Shown: piece by piece, positions 1 to 5,684 of the stretch
How positions within the stretch are numbered: position 1 is the first letter of the stretch
How the letters are laid out: every line of letters starts with the position of its first letter
Assembly: GCA_021811745.1 (NCBI GenBank)
Contig: JAJZNH010000165.1
Location: 1 to 6,038, forward strand
Source of the DNA: Acidobacteriota bacterium
Lineage (GTDB): Bacteria > Acidobacteriota > Terriglobia > Terriglobales > Acidobacteriaceae
Direction of reading: 5' to 3'
DNA: 6,038 bases
Translations under genes and position numbers: made by a program
Notes under the pieces: generated by a model
The model's database searches: none
What the model was told of the DNA's origin: nothing
The model's input: the letters and a program-made list of their open reading frames with translations, nothing else

Positions 1-302
1 GTTTCTGTACCTCACACATGGACACGGGCGTGCTCGAGGGATTGCGCCGGGATGAGCAAGCGCCAACGCAAGCTACTCTGGGCTGCAGATTCGCCATGTA
101 TAGCAGCCGGCAAGGACTTGAGGCGGCAATGCGCGGGATGATGCCGCTCTTGCGGCGCGCCGCGGTCTCCCGTACGGCGAAGTCGCGGAAGGGTGCTTTT
201 GCAGCTGTTTGTCGAAGCTCACGGAAACGATGAACAGATTCCAGTGCGGTATCAGGCGTTTCGCCACTCCGTCAGGGCATCCGCATGCACGAATTATTCA
301 CC
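1..302. other. Left-edge stretch without a recognisable gene
   Basis: This stretch lies downstream of the pfk stop codon and runs to the window edge. The short open frames in it (for example 18-233 plus and 73-267 minus) are rich in Arg, Ala and Ser, have no convincing ribosome binding site and resemble no family I know. A 12-bp palindrome, GCGGCGCGCCGC, lies at 152-163, and a weak stem pairs 123-128 with 142-147. A tiny GGCG-TTT-CGCC stem at 255-265 has no T-run, so I do not call it the pfk terminator. The stretch may be spacer or contain the far end of an element outside the window. Confidence 0.5.
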
Positions 303-1433
303 TCAGTTGCCGAGGCAAGTTCCCAACTTGCGGGCTGTCTCAATCCAGGAGTGGTCGCGCGGAACTGACTTTCGCTTGCCTGCCACTTCATCCAGCGGCA
401 CCGGTTCCGTTCCGTCGCCGCGGGCTGCCACCATCATGCCAAACTTCCCCTCGTTGATCAGATCGGCGCATGCGGTGCCAAGGCGAGTGGCGAGAATGCG
501 ATCTGCCGCGCACGGTGTGCCGCCGCGCTGCACGTAGCCAAGAATCGTCACACGCGATTCGAGGTACGTAAGCTCCTCGAGTTGTTTGGCGAGGCGCATC
601 GTGTTGCCCTGATGCCGCGCATCAAGCGCGGCTATTTCTTGCTTGGCATCAATCTTGCCGTTCAACGTCTTGGTGCGCTCCAGTTTCTTCTCGGCACCGT
701 CATAGATACGCGCATCATCGCGGCTCATCGCGCCCTCGGCTACGGCAACGATGCTAAAGTTTCTTCCTTGCTTGCTGCGTTGGCGAATGGCATTGGCGAT
801 CTTCTCTACGTCGTACGGAATTTCGGGAATGAGGACGACATCCGCGCCGCCCGCCAGCCCTGCGCCCAGCGCCAGCCAACCGGCGCGGTGACCCATGATC
901 TCGGCTACGACAATGCGATGGTGGCTGTGAGCGGTACTGTGCAAGCGATCGATCGCGTCGGTAGCGATGTCCAAAGCGGTTGCATACCCAAAAGTGGCGT
1001 CGGTCATGGCTACGTCGTTGTCGATGGTTTTAGGCAAGGTAATCACGTTGATGCCCGCCCGGTGCAAGCGCAGAGCGTTCTTCGCTGTCCCGCCTCCCCC
1101 AAGGCAGACGACGCAATCGATTCCCCACTTCTTGAGATTGTCCCGGATCGCGCCGGTCATGTCTCTGGTTTCGCCGTTCATTACCATGCGGTGTGGCTTG
1201 TCGCGGCTGGTGCCGAGGATCGTACCGCCGACGGTGAGAATACCGGAAAGAGCGGCGCGGTCCAGATTGATCCGCCGGTTCTCGACCAGGCCACGAAAGC
1301 CGTCGCGAAAACCGACGATCTCCCAGCCGTAGTAGCCAAGCGCGGCTTTGCCCACGCCACGGATGGCTGCATTTAGGCCGGGGCTGTCGCCGCCAGCCGT
1401 GAGAATGCCGATGCGCTTGATCTTTGCCGCCAT
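303..1433 (-). CDS. pfkA: 6-phosphofructokinase (PfkA family), phosphoryl donor uncertain
   Basis: Phosphorylates fructose 6-phosphate to fructose 1,6-bisphosphate in cytoplasmic glycolysis. The 376-residue product shows the family motifs in order: GGDSPG (14-19), nucleotide loop GGGGT (112-116), catalytic PKTIDND (134-140), EIMGHRAGW (178-186), substrate Glu in VAEGA (233) and the signature GYVQRGG...DR (299-312). It is longer than the 320-residue E. coli enzyme, mainly through a charged stretch near 237-280. Two donor-site positions are odd: E. coli Asp103 is Gly here, and E. coli Gly124 is Lys, as in PPi-dependent enzymes, while the Gly104 equivalent typical of ATP users is kept. ATP or PPi use is therefore unsettled. 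I chose the ATG at 1433 because family homology begins there; an in-frame ATG at 1463 would add ten unlikely residues and overlaps a plausible promoter. Neither start has a Shine-Dalgarno site. Family certain, donor not. Confidence 0.93.
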   Translation of the reverse strand: MAAKIKRIGILTAGGDSPGLNAAIRGVGKAALGYYGWEIVGFRDGFRGLVENRRINLDRAALSGILTVGGTILGTSRDKPHRMVMNGETRDMTGAIRDNLKKWGIDCVVCLGGGGTAKNALRLHRAGINVITLPKTIDNDVAMTDATFGYATALDIATDAIDRLHSTAHSHHRIVVAEIMGHRAGWLALGAGLAGGADVVLIPEIPYDVEKIANAIRQRSKQGRNFSIVAVAEGAMSRDDARIYDGAEKKLERTKTLNGKIDAKQEIAALDARHQGNTMRLAKQLEELTYLESRVTILGYVQRGGTPCAADRILATRLGTACADLINEGKFGMMVAARGDGTEPVPLDEVAGKRKSVPRDHSWIETARKLGTCLGN

Positions 1434-1441
1434 TAGAAACA

Positions 1442-1470
1442 AATATGGACGATGGTGGAGCATTTGTCGA
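1442..1470 (-). promoter_or_regulatory. Candidate pfk promoter giving a leaderless transcript
   Basis: On the minus strand a TCGACA box (1470-1465, 5 of 6 to TTGACA) is separated by 17 bases from CATATT (1447-1442, 4 of 6 to TATAAT). A start about 7 bases after the -10 box falls at 1435-1433, on or next to the ATG at 1433. This agrees with the missing Shine-Dalgarno site and favours the shorter pfk start. An alternative weak -10, TATATT, lies further up at 1587-1582 on the same strand but has no -35 partner. The call is inferred from motif matches only. Confidence 0.4.
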
Positions 1471-1583
1471 GTCAGGCGCTGATTGCCTCAATCGCTTCAG
1501 GCGCTTCTTGAAGGCAGCCAGCGACAAACGCCGAATGCGCAGACTCAGAAACAGTACAACCCGCGATGCGATAGACATCCAAA

Positions 1584-1589
1584 TATAAT
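1584..1589 (+). promoter_or_regulatory. Consensus -10 box seven bases before the glutaredoxin-like gene
   Basis: A perfect TATAAT ends at 1589, so transcription would start near 1596, which is the A of the ATG itself. No convincing -35 box is found 16-18 bases upstream; a TAGACA at 1572-1577 is much too close. There is no Shine-Dalgarno sequence between the box and the ATG. The simplest reading is a leaderless mRNA. Confidence 0.5.
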
Positions 1590-1595
1590 CGCTCT

Positions 1596-1838
1596 ATGCA
1601 TGAGGTGGTTGTGTATTCGCGCGGGGGCTGTCATCTTTGCGATGTAGTCAAGGCGACACTCACGCAACTTCAGAGCCGGGCCGACTTCTGTTGGCGCGAG
1701 GTGGATATCGATGCCGATCCCCAATTGCGGCAGAAGTATAACGAAGAGGTGCCCGTTGTTTTTATCGATGGCCGCAAGGCATTCAAATATCACATGGATG
1801 GGCGTCAGTTTCTGAGGGTGCTGGCGGGGAGAAAGTAG
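1596..1838 (+). CDS. Glutaredoxin-like thiol-disulfide protein
   Basis: Small cytoplasmic protein of 80 residues with the thioredoxin fold expected of the glutaredoxin/DUF836-like group. It opens with strand VVVYSR, then the redox pair C12-H-L-C15 at the start of the first helix, a second strand around WREVDID (33-39), the cis-proline segment EVPVVFIDG with P53, and a short C-terminal helix. This order and length match single-domain glutaredoxin-like proteins, which reduce disulfides or act as electron donors; the partner here is unknown. An extra Cys lies at 32. The CHLC pair differs from the classical CPYC of glutaredoxins. The gene is divergent from pfk and convergent with alaC, so it is probably a single-gene unit. 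The start is the ATG seven bases after a perfect TATAAT; no ribosome binding site is visible. The exact subfamily is an inference. Confidence 0.85.
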   Translation: MHEVVVYSRGGCHLCDVVKATLTQLQSRADFCWREVDIDADPQLRQKYNEEVPVVFIDGRKAFKYHMDGRQFLRVLAGRK

Positions 1839-2147
1839 AACGAGAAGCTATCTGGGAGACTCTTGCTCTTTGGCGCTCAGCGATCCCCGCGCGTTATCAT
1901 CTCGTCCTGATGGCTGCCGGTGCGCCGGCAGCCGGTATGGGCGCCCGGCGCCGAAATACAGTTGAACAATCTCCATCTGCGCGCCGCCTCCTTTATCTGC
2001 GCGAACCGGCGTACCTTTTGCCGTCAGCCACCGGCCTGCACAGCTTCGCGGCCATCTAAACTGCCGTGGAACTGGCCCGGTTTTTGCCGCCACCGCGTAG
2101 TTCTTAGCATGCACTGCTGGCTGTCATGGCGCGGCTGCGGTGCATCG
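1839..2147. other. Convergent intergenic spacer
   Basis: This 309-base gap separates the 3' ends of the glutaredoxin-like gene and alaC. An open frame on the minus strand (1848-2114) yields a low-complexity Arg/Ala/Gly-rich peptide with no recognisable domain and is not annotated. Visible structure is a perfect hairpin at 1912-1933, two GGCGCC copies at 1940-1945 and 1947-1952, and a nine-base direct repeat ATCTGCGCG at 1975-1983 and 1995-2003. No T-tracted terminator was found for either gene. Confidence 0.5.
1912..1933. terminator. Perfect 9-bp hairpin between convergent genes, possible bidirectional terminator
   Basis: GGCTGCCGG (1912-1920) pairs perfectly with CCGGCAGCC (1925-1933) across a TGCG loop. 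Its place between two convergent genes suits a two-way transcription barrier. Neither side has a T-run, so a classical intrinsic terminator is not supported; it could instead be a stabilising 3' structure or a folded repeat element. Confidence 0.35.
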
Positions 2148-3335
2148 CTACGCAGTCACGACGCCTTTGGCCAGCATCTGCTTGATGCCGCGCAGGGCCT
2201 GGCGAGTGCGTTCTTCGTTCTCGATCAGCGCAAAACGGACGTGGTGGTCGCCGTGGTCGCCAAAACCGATTCCCGGCGATACCGCTGTCTTGGCCTCTGT
2301 CAGCAGGAGCTTGGAGAACTCAAGCGACCTGAGTTCGCGGTAGGCCTCGGGGATCTGGGCCCAGACGAACATGGTGGCCTTGGGCTTGGCCACGGTCCAG
2401 CCGAGCTTGTTGAGGCCGTCGACCAGGACATCGCGGCGGCGGCGGTAGATCTCGGCGATCTCGCGTACGCAGTCCTGCGGCCCCTCCAGGGCTGCAATCG
2501 ACGCCACCTGAATGGGCGTGAAAATCCCGTAATCAAAATAACTCTTCAGACGCGCCAGAGCAGCGACCAGACGCCGGTTCCCGACCATGAAACCTACCCG
2601 CCAGCCAGGCATGTTGTAGCTCTTGGATAGGGTGAAGAACTCGACGGCCACATCTTTGGCGCCGGGAACCTGAAGCACGCTGGGCGGTTTGTAGCCGTCG
2701 AATGCGATGTCGGCATAGGCGATGTCGTGGATGAGATGGAAGCCGTACTCGCGGGCCAATTCCACGAGGCGGGCGAGAAAGGGCAGCTCGACGCATGCGG
2801 TCGTCGGGTTCGATGGAAAGTTGACGATGAGAGCCTTGGGGCGCGGGGTCATGCGCGGGATAAGGTCTTCAAGCTGCGCGAGAAACTGGTCCTGGTCGTG
2901 GACTGGAACGCTCACAATGTGTGAGCCGGCGATGACAGGACCATATATATGGATCGGATAGGAGGGATTGGGAACAAGTACTGTGTCGCGCGAGTCGAGG
3001 ATGGCCAGACAGAGATGAGCGATGCCCTCCTTGGAGCCGATGGTCACGATGGCCTCGGAGTCGGGGTCGAGCGAGACGTCGTAGCGGGACTGGTACCAGT
3101 TGCAGATGGCCTTGCGCAGCCGGGGCAGACCGCGCGAGACGGAGTAGCGGTGCGTGGGCGGCTTAAGAGCAGCCTCGACCATTTTGTCGACGATGTGCTT
3201 TGGCGTGGGGCCATCGGGGTTGCCCATCCCGAAGTCGATAATGTCTTCGCCGCGGCGGCGCGCGGCCATCTTCATGTCGCCGGTGATGTTAAAGACGTAG
3301 GGCGGGAGACGCTGAATGCGGGAAAACTCTTCCAT
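2148..3335 (-). CDS. alaC: AlaC-type alanine (glutamate-pyruvate) aminotransferase
   Basis: Cytoplasmic PLP enzyme of the class I/II aminotransferase fold, 395 residues. It matches E. coli AlaC (YfdZ) along its whole length from memory of that sequence: [10 protein letters not shown] (9-18), the run [12 protein letters not shown] (31-42), ITIGSKEG-like segment (97-104), [12 protein letters not shown] (121-132), [23 protein letters not shown] and [21 protein letters not shown] near the C-terminus. K238 is the PLP Schiff-base lysine; N176, D204, Y207, R246 and R367 occupy the cofactor and carboxylate positions. AlaC interconverts pyruvate plus glutamate with alanine plus 2-oxoglutarate. LL-diaminopimelate aminotransferase is a related fold but the match is much closer to AlaC. 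The ATG is preceded by GGAG five bases upstream (minus strand, 3344-3341), which fixes the start. It stands alone, divergent from padR. No missing residue was seen. Confidence 0.93.
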   Translation of the reverse strand: MEEFSRIQRLPPYVFNITGDMKMAARRRGEDIIDFGMGNPDGPTPKHIVDKMVEAALKPPTHRYSVSRGLPRLRKAICNWYQSRYDVSLDPDSEAIVTIGSKEGIAHLCLAILDSRDTVLVPNPSYPIHIYGPVIAGSHIVSVPVHDQDQFLAQLEDLIPRMTPRPKALIVNFPSNPTTACVELPFLARLVELAREYGFHLIHDIAYADIAFDGYKPPSVLQVPGAKDVAVEFFTLSKSYNMPGWRVGFMVGNRRLVAALARLKSYFDYGIFTPIQVASIAALEGPQDCVREIAEIYRRRRDVLVDGLNKLGWTVAKPKATMFVWAQIPEAYRELRSLEFSKLLLTEAKTAVSPGIGFGDHGDHHVRFALIENEERTRQALRGIKQMLAKGVVTA

Positions 3336-3350
3336 GGTGACTCCAGAATA

Positions 3351-3378
3351 CAGAGATCAGAGATCAGAGAACAGAGAT
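3351..3378. repeat. Four tandem heptamers (CAGAGAT) before alaC
   Basis: Four head-to-tail 7-base units read CAGAGAT, CAGAGAT, CAGAGAA, CAGAGAT on the plus strand, with one mismatch in 28 bases. The array lies in the alaC leader, ending seven bases before the GGAG ribosome binding site. A lone related copy, CAGAGAC, occurs at 3644-3650. The unit is not a multiple of three and lies outside any gene. Confidence 0.9.
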
Positions 3379-3470
3379 TGGCAATCGGTTTTTGGTTAAC
3401 GGTGAATCAGCGAGGTGAGATCACCAGCCGTTGGCAGCGGGAACGCACAGGCTCACGACTGACTTCTGGC

Positions 3471-3484
3471 AACTGAAAACTGAA
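3471..3484. repeat. Tandem heptamer duplication (AACTGAA x2)
   Basis: Two exact AACTGAA units sit head to tail. The unit length equals that of the CAGAGAT array about 90 bases away but the sequence differs. With only two copies, chance is possible; the coincidence of period in one intergenic region is why it is listed. Confidence 0.7.
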
Positions 3485-3601
3485 TTTTCGGGATGAGGTG
3501 GGACGGAGGTCTAGGCGGCAGAAGCCGCGGCTCGAGTCGCGCGGGAGCAAAGACCATGCGTGATGGGATAGATGCTTTGGGCAGGCCGGTACATGAGTCC
3601 A

Positions 3602-3631
3602 ATTATAGCGGGAGGGCGGAACGGATGTGAG
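3602..3631 (-). promoter_or_regulatory. Candidate alaC promoter
   Basis: On the minus strand a perfect TATAAT (3607-3602) follows CTCACA (3631-3626, 4 of 6 to TTGACA) at 18-base spacing. The predicted start near 3595 would leave an untranslated leader of about 260 bases before the alaC ATG at 3335, carrying both heptamer repeats. No equally good pair was seen closer to the gene. Motif evidence only. Confidence 0.4.
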
Positions 3632-3671
3632 GAGACCGGAGAACAGAGACGACAAATCCGGCAAAGGGAGA

Positions 3672-3700
3672 TTGACATCGATACAGTTTCAATATATCTT
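3672..3700 (+). promoter_or_regulatory. Candidate padR promoter overlapped by an operator
   Basis: A perfect TTGACA (3672-3677) is followed after 17 bases by TATCTT (3695-3700, 4 of 6 to TATAAT). The start would fall near 3707, giving a leader of about 27 bases that carries the padR Shine-Dalgarno site. The -10 box lies inside the left arm of the palindrome at 3692-3709, so a bound repressor would block polymerase. Confidence 0.6.
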
Positions 3701-3712
3701 AAGATATATCTT
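3692..3712. promoter_or_regulatory. Palindromic operator, probable PadR/YqjI-like binding site
   Basis: ATATATCTTAAGATATAT (3692-3709) is a perfect 18-bp palindrome. A second, overlapping palindrome, AAGATATATCTT (3701-3712), reuses its right arm, so three half-sites occur in 21 bases. It stands 24 bases before the padR ATG and covers the apparent -10 box and start point. PadR-family dimers generally bind such symmetric sites and repress their own genes; assignment to this PadR is inferred from position. Confidence 0.7.
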
Positions 3713-3733
3713 GAATGGATCGGAGGAAAACCG

Positions 3734-4315
3734 ATGTTTCGACAGTTTGGTGAAATGCACGGTGAGTATTGTGAGGGCGGGGAGCGGCACCGCTTCCGCC
3801 ATGGCGGATTTGGCCGCGGATGGGGCGGGCCGTTGCGTGGGTTTGGCGGAGGCCGGGAACGGTTCTTCGACGCCGGCCAACTGCGGCTGGTGATGCTGCA
3901 ACTGATCGCCGATAAACCCAGCTACGGCTACGAGATCATGAAGGCGATTGAGGAGCGGCTGGCGGGCGGCTATTCCCCAAGTCCAGGGGTAGTGTATCCG
4001 ACGCTGACGCTGCTCGAAGAAGAAGGGCTGGCGGTGGTTACGGCCACCGAGGGAAACAAGAAGCTCTACGAAGCGACCGAGCAAGGCAAGGAGTATCTGA
4101 AGGCCCATCGCGTGGAGGTGAAGGCGATCTTCGGACGGATCGAGGAGGCGGGACACCACTTCGGGCGCGGGCGCTCACCGCAGATCGAGAGGGCGGTAAT
4201 GAACCTGCGCTATGCGCTGCGGATGCGGCTGGAGCGGGGAAACCTGACGCCTGAGCAGGTGAGCAAGATTGCCGAGGCGGTGGATGCGGCGGCACGGGCG
4301 ATTGACGCGGTCTGA
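3734..4315 (+). CDS. PadR-family transcriptional repressor, YqjI-like
   Basis: DNA-binding regulator of 193 residues. Residues 1-41 form a Gly/Arg/His-rich head with H9, C13, H19 and H23; residues 43-123 form the PadR winged helix, including the helix pair around GQLRLVMLQLIADKPSYGYEIMKAIEERL and the hallmark SPSPGVVYPTLTLLEEEGL; residues 124-193 form a charged C-terminal helical part expected to dimerise. The winged helix and the FF-x-x-GQLRL entry closely resemble E. coli YqjI, a metal-responsive repressor of the ferric reductase gene yqjH and of itself. YqjI has a much richer Cys/His head, so metal sensing here is only a possibility. No yqjH-like gene is in the window. The start ATG has GGAGG seven bases upstream (3722-3726); the open frame extends upstream but the added residues would translate the operator. 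The palindrome at 3692-3709 suggests autorepression. Confidence 0.9.
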   Translation: MFRQFGEMHGEYCEGGERHRFRHGGFGRGWGGPLRGFGGGRERFFDAGQLRLVMLQLIADKPSYGYEIMKAIEERLAGGYSPSPGVVYPTLTLLEEEGLAVVTATEGNKKLYEATEQGKEYLKAHRVEVKAIFGRIEEAGHHFGRGRSPQIERAVMNLRYALRMRLERGNLTPEQVSKIAEAVDAAARAIDAV

Positions 4316-4336
4316 GCAAGGGCGATAGCAGTGGCG

Positions 4337-4365
4337 CGAGCGGTGCCGGAGTGAGGCGCCGCTCG
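4337..4365 (+). terminator. GC-rich hairpin between padR and tyrS
   Basis: An 11-bp stem (4337-4347 with 4355-4365, one G-T pair) closes a seven-base GGAGTGA loop, 22 bases after the padR stop. It is followed by CTGGCTGCTTGCGC, which is not a real T-run, so a weak or factor-assisted terminator is the most that can be said. It lies upstream of the tyrS -10 box and would separate the two genes into different transcripts. Confidence 0.4.
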
Positions 4366-4423
4366 GCTGGCTGCTTGCGCTTGAGGCGCGGGTGGCGCTG
4401 TGATTGCCCTCGACCCCGGACTT

Positions 4424-4429
4424 TATACT
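4424..4429 (+). promoter_or_regulatory. Candidate -10 box of tyrS, very close to the ATG
   Basis: TATACT matches TATAAT in 5 of 6 positions and ends ten bases before the tyrS ATG, predicting a start near 4436-4437 and a leader of only about three bases. No good -35 box is found at normal spacing. The box would lie inside the coding region if the TTG at 4404 were used as start, which argues for the ATG at 4440. Confidence 0.4.
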
Positions 4430-4439
4430 GAAGAGCGGC

Positions 4440-5684
4440 ATGAGCACGTTCAAACCTGTCGATGAACAATTGGATCTGTTGCAGAAGGGCGCAGCGGAGA
4501 TCATTCGCGTAAGCGATTTGCGCGAGCGCCTTGAAGAGAGCCGCAAGACGGGCCGTCCGCTGCGCGTAAAGGCGGGATTCGACCCCACGGCGCCCGACCT
4601 GCACCTGGGCCACACCGTACTGATGCGCAAGCTGCGCCACTTTCAGCAGCTTGGGCACACGGTCATCTTTCTAGTGGGCGACTTTACCTCGCTCATCGGA
4701 GACCCCACGGGCCGCAACGTGACGCGCAAGCCGCTGACGCGCGAGCAGATTGAGGCGAATGCGGAGACGTATAAGGAGCAGGTCTTCCGCATCCTCGACG
4801 CCGCAAAGACCGAAGTCCGCTACAACTCGGAGTGGCTCGGAAAGCTCGACTACGAGGGCACCATCCGGCTGACGGCGCACTTTACGGTCTCGCAGATGCT
4901 GGAGCGCGACGAGTTTCACAAGCGCTTCCAGGCCGAGCAGCCCATCAGCCTGCACGAGCTGCTCTACCCGGTGATGCAGGGCTACGACTCAGTGGCGCTG
5001 CAGTGCGACGTGGAGCTGGGCGGCACGGATCAGCGCTTCAACCTGGGCTGCGGGCGCGAGTTGCAGCGCCACTACGGCCAGAAGCCGCAGATCATCCTGA
5101 TGACGCCGATCCTCGAAGGCCTCGACGGCGTGCAGAAAATGTCGAAGTCGCTGAACAACGCCATCGGCATCAACGAGCCGGCCAGCGAAATGTACGGCAA
5201 GCTCATGAGCATCAGCGACGAGCTGATGTGGAAGTATTGGGCGCTGCTGACAGATTTGAGGCAGTCGGAAATCGACGCGCTCCAGCGGGACGTAGCCTCC
5301 GGCGCGCAGCATCCGATGGATGTGAAAAAGCGCCTGGCACGGACGATTACCGCGGGCTTCAACGGCGAGGCAGCGGCTGTCAGCGCGGACGAAAACTGGG
5401 CGCGGATGTTCCAACAGAAGGAGACGGCGGAAGATCTGGAAGAGGTCAGCGTGGCCTATGCCGATGTGGCGGGGCCCGATGGCACTTCGCAGATCCGGCT
5501 ACCGAAGCTTCTGGTGCAAATCGGGCTCGCGGCGAGCGGCGCAGAGGCAAACCGCAAAGTAGCCGAGAAGGCCGTGAAGCTGGATGGGGAGACAGCACCG
5601 GGAGTCGTGGTTCCAATTGGAGCGCTGCCGGCGCGAATTGTGGTGCGGCTGGGGAAGCGGGCCAAGGTCGCCGTGATCAGCTAA
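4440..5684 (+). CDS. tyrS: Tyrosyl-tRNA synthetase (TyrZ-type)
   Basis: Cytoplasmic class I aminoacyl-tRNA synthetase of 414 residues that activates tyrosine with ATP and loads it on tRNA-Tyr. The HIGH-type motif HLGH is at 55-58 within [12 protein letters not shown], the tyrosine pocket segment [26 protein letters not shown] at about 176-201, and KMSKS at 233-237. A C-terminal S4-like tRNA-binding domain spans roughly 350-414 ([11 protein letters not shown]...[15 protein letters not shown]). HLGH with KMSKS, rather than the KFGKT loop of E. coli TyrS, marks the TyrZ-like branch. The ATG at 4440 is preferred over an in-frame TTG at 4404, which adds twelve unconserved residues; only a weak AAGAG lies four bases before the ATG. 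Its stop overlaps the end of a convergent gene by 8 bases. No T-box leader is seen. Confidence 0.95.
   Translation: MSTFKPVDEQLDLLQKGAAEIIRVSDLRERLEESRKTGRPLRVKAGFDPTAPDLHLGHTVLMRKLRHFQQLGHTVIFLVGDFTSLIGDPTGRNVTRKPLTREQIEANAETYKEQVFRILDAAKTEVRYNSEWLGKLDYEGTIRLTAHFTVSQMLERDEFHKRFQAEQPISLHELLYPVMQGYDSVALQCDVELGGTDQRFNLGCGRELQRHYGQKPQIILMTPILEGLDGVQKMSKSLNNAIGINEPASEMYGKLMSISDELMWKYWALLTDLRQSEIDALQRDVASGAQHPMDVKKRLARTITAGFNGEAAAVSADENWARMFQQKETAEDLEEVSVAYADVAGPDGTSQIRLPKLLVQIGLAASGAEANRKVAEKAVKLDGETAPGVVVPIGALPARIVVRLGKRAKVAVIS

Larger units (their letters stand above)
3379..3670. other. alaC-padR divergent control region, central part
   Basis: No credible gene is seen; the 85-residue minus frame at 3407-3664 is Arg/Ser/Pro-rich and unrecognisable. 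Small inverted repeats occur: GATTG-G-CAATC (3376-3386), GGTGA-GA-TCACC (3414-3425) and GCGGC-AGAA-GCCGC (3515-3528). If alaC is transcribed from the candidate promoter at 3602-3631, all three lie in its roughly 260-base 5' leader. I recognise no known riboswitch in it. Confidence 0.5.

Noticed and set aside
582..1376. 264-residue open frame on the plus strand
   Set aside because: It lies entirely antisense to the confidently identified pfk gene, has no family resemblance and is a by-product of GC-rich codon use.
1434..1463. Ten-residue N-terminal extension of pfk from the ATG at 1463
   Set aside because: The extra residues do not resemble the family start, no ribosome binding site precedes that ATG, and a plausible promoter overlaps it.
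1472..1505. Nine-base direct repeat TCAGGCGCT at 1472-1480 and 1497-1505 upstream of pfk
   Set aside because: Only two short copies 25 bases apart in GC-rich DNA; chance is a sufficient explanation.
1848..2114. 88-residue minus-strand frame in the convergent spacer
   Set aside because: Low-complexity basic composition, no ribosome binding site recognised and no family resemblance; it also reads through the hairpin.
1920..2630. 236-residue open frame on the plus strand
   Set aside because: Most of it is antisense to alaC, and the part in the spacer has no recognisable domain.
2941..2952. CCATATATATGG, a 12-bp perfect palindrome
   Set aside because: It lies inside alaC, encoding the conserved SYPIHIYG segment, so protein constraint explains it apart from a rare ATA codon.
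3407..3664. 85-residue minus-strand frame upstream of alaC
   Set aside because: Ser/Arg/Pro-rich with no domain; it covers the candidate alaC promoter, so it is better read as leader or control DNA.
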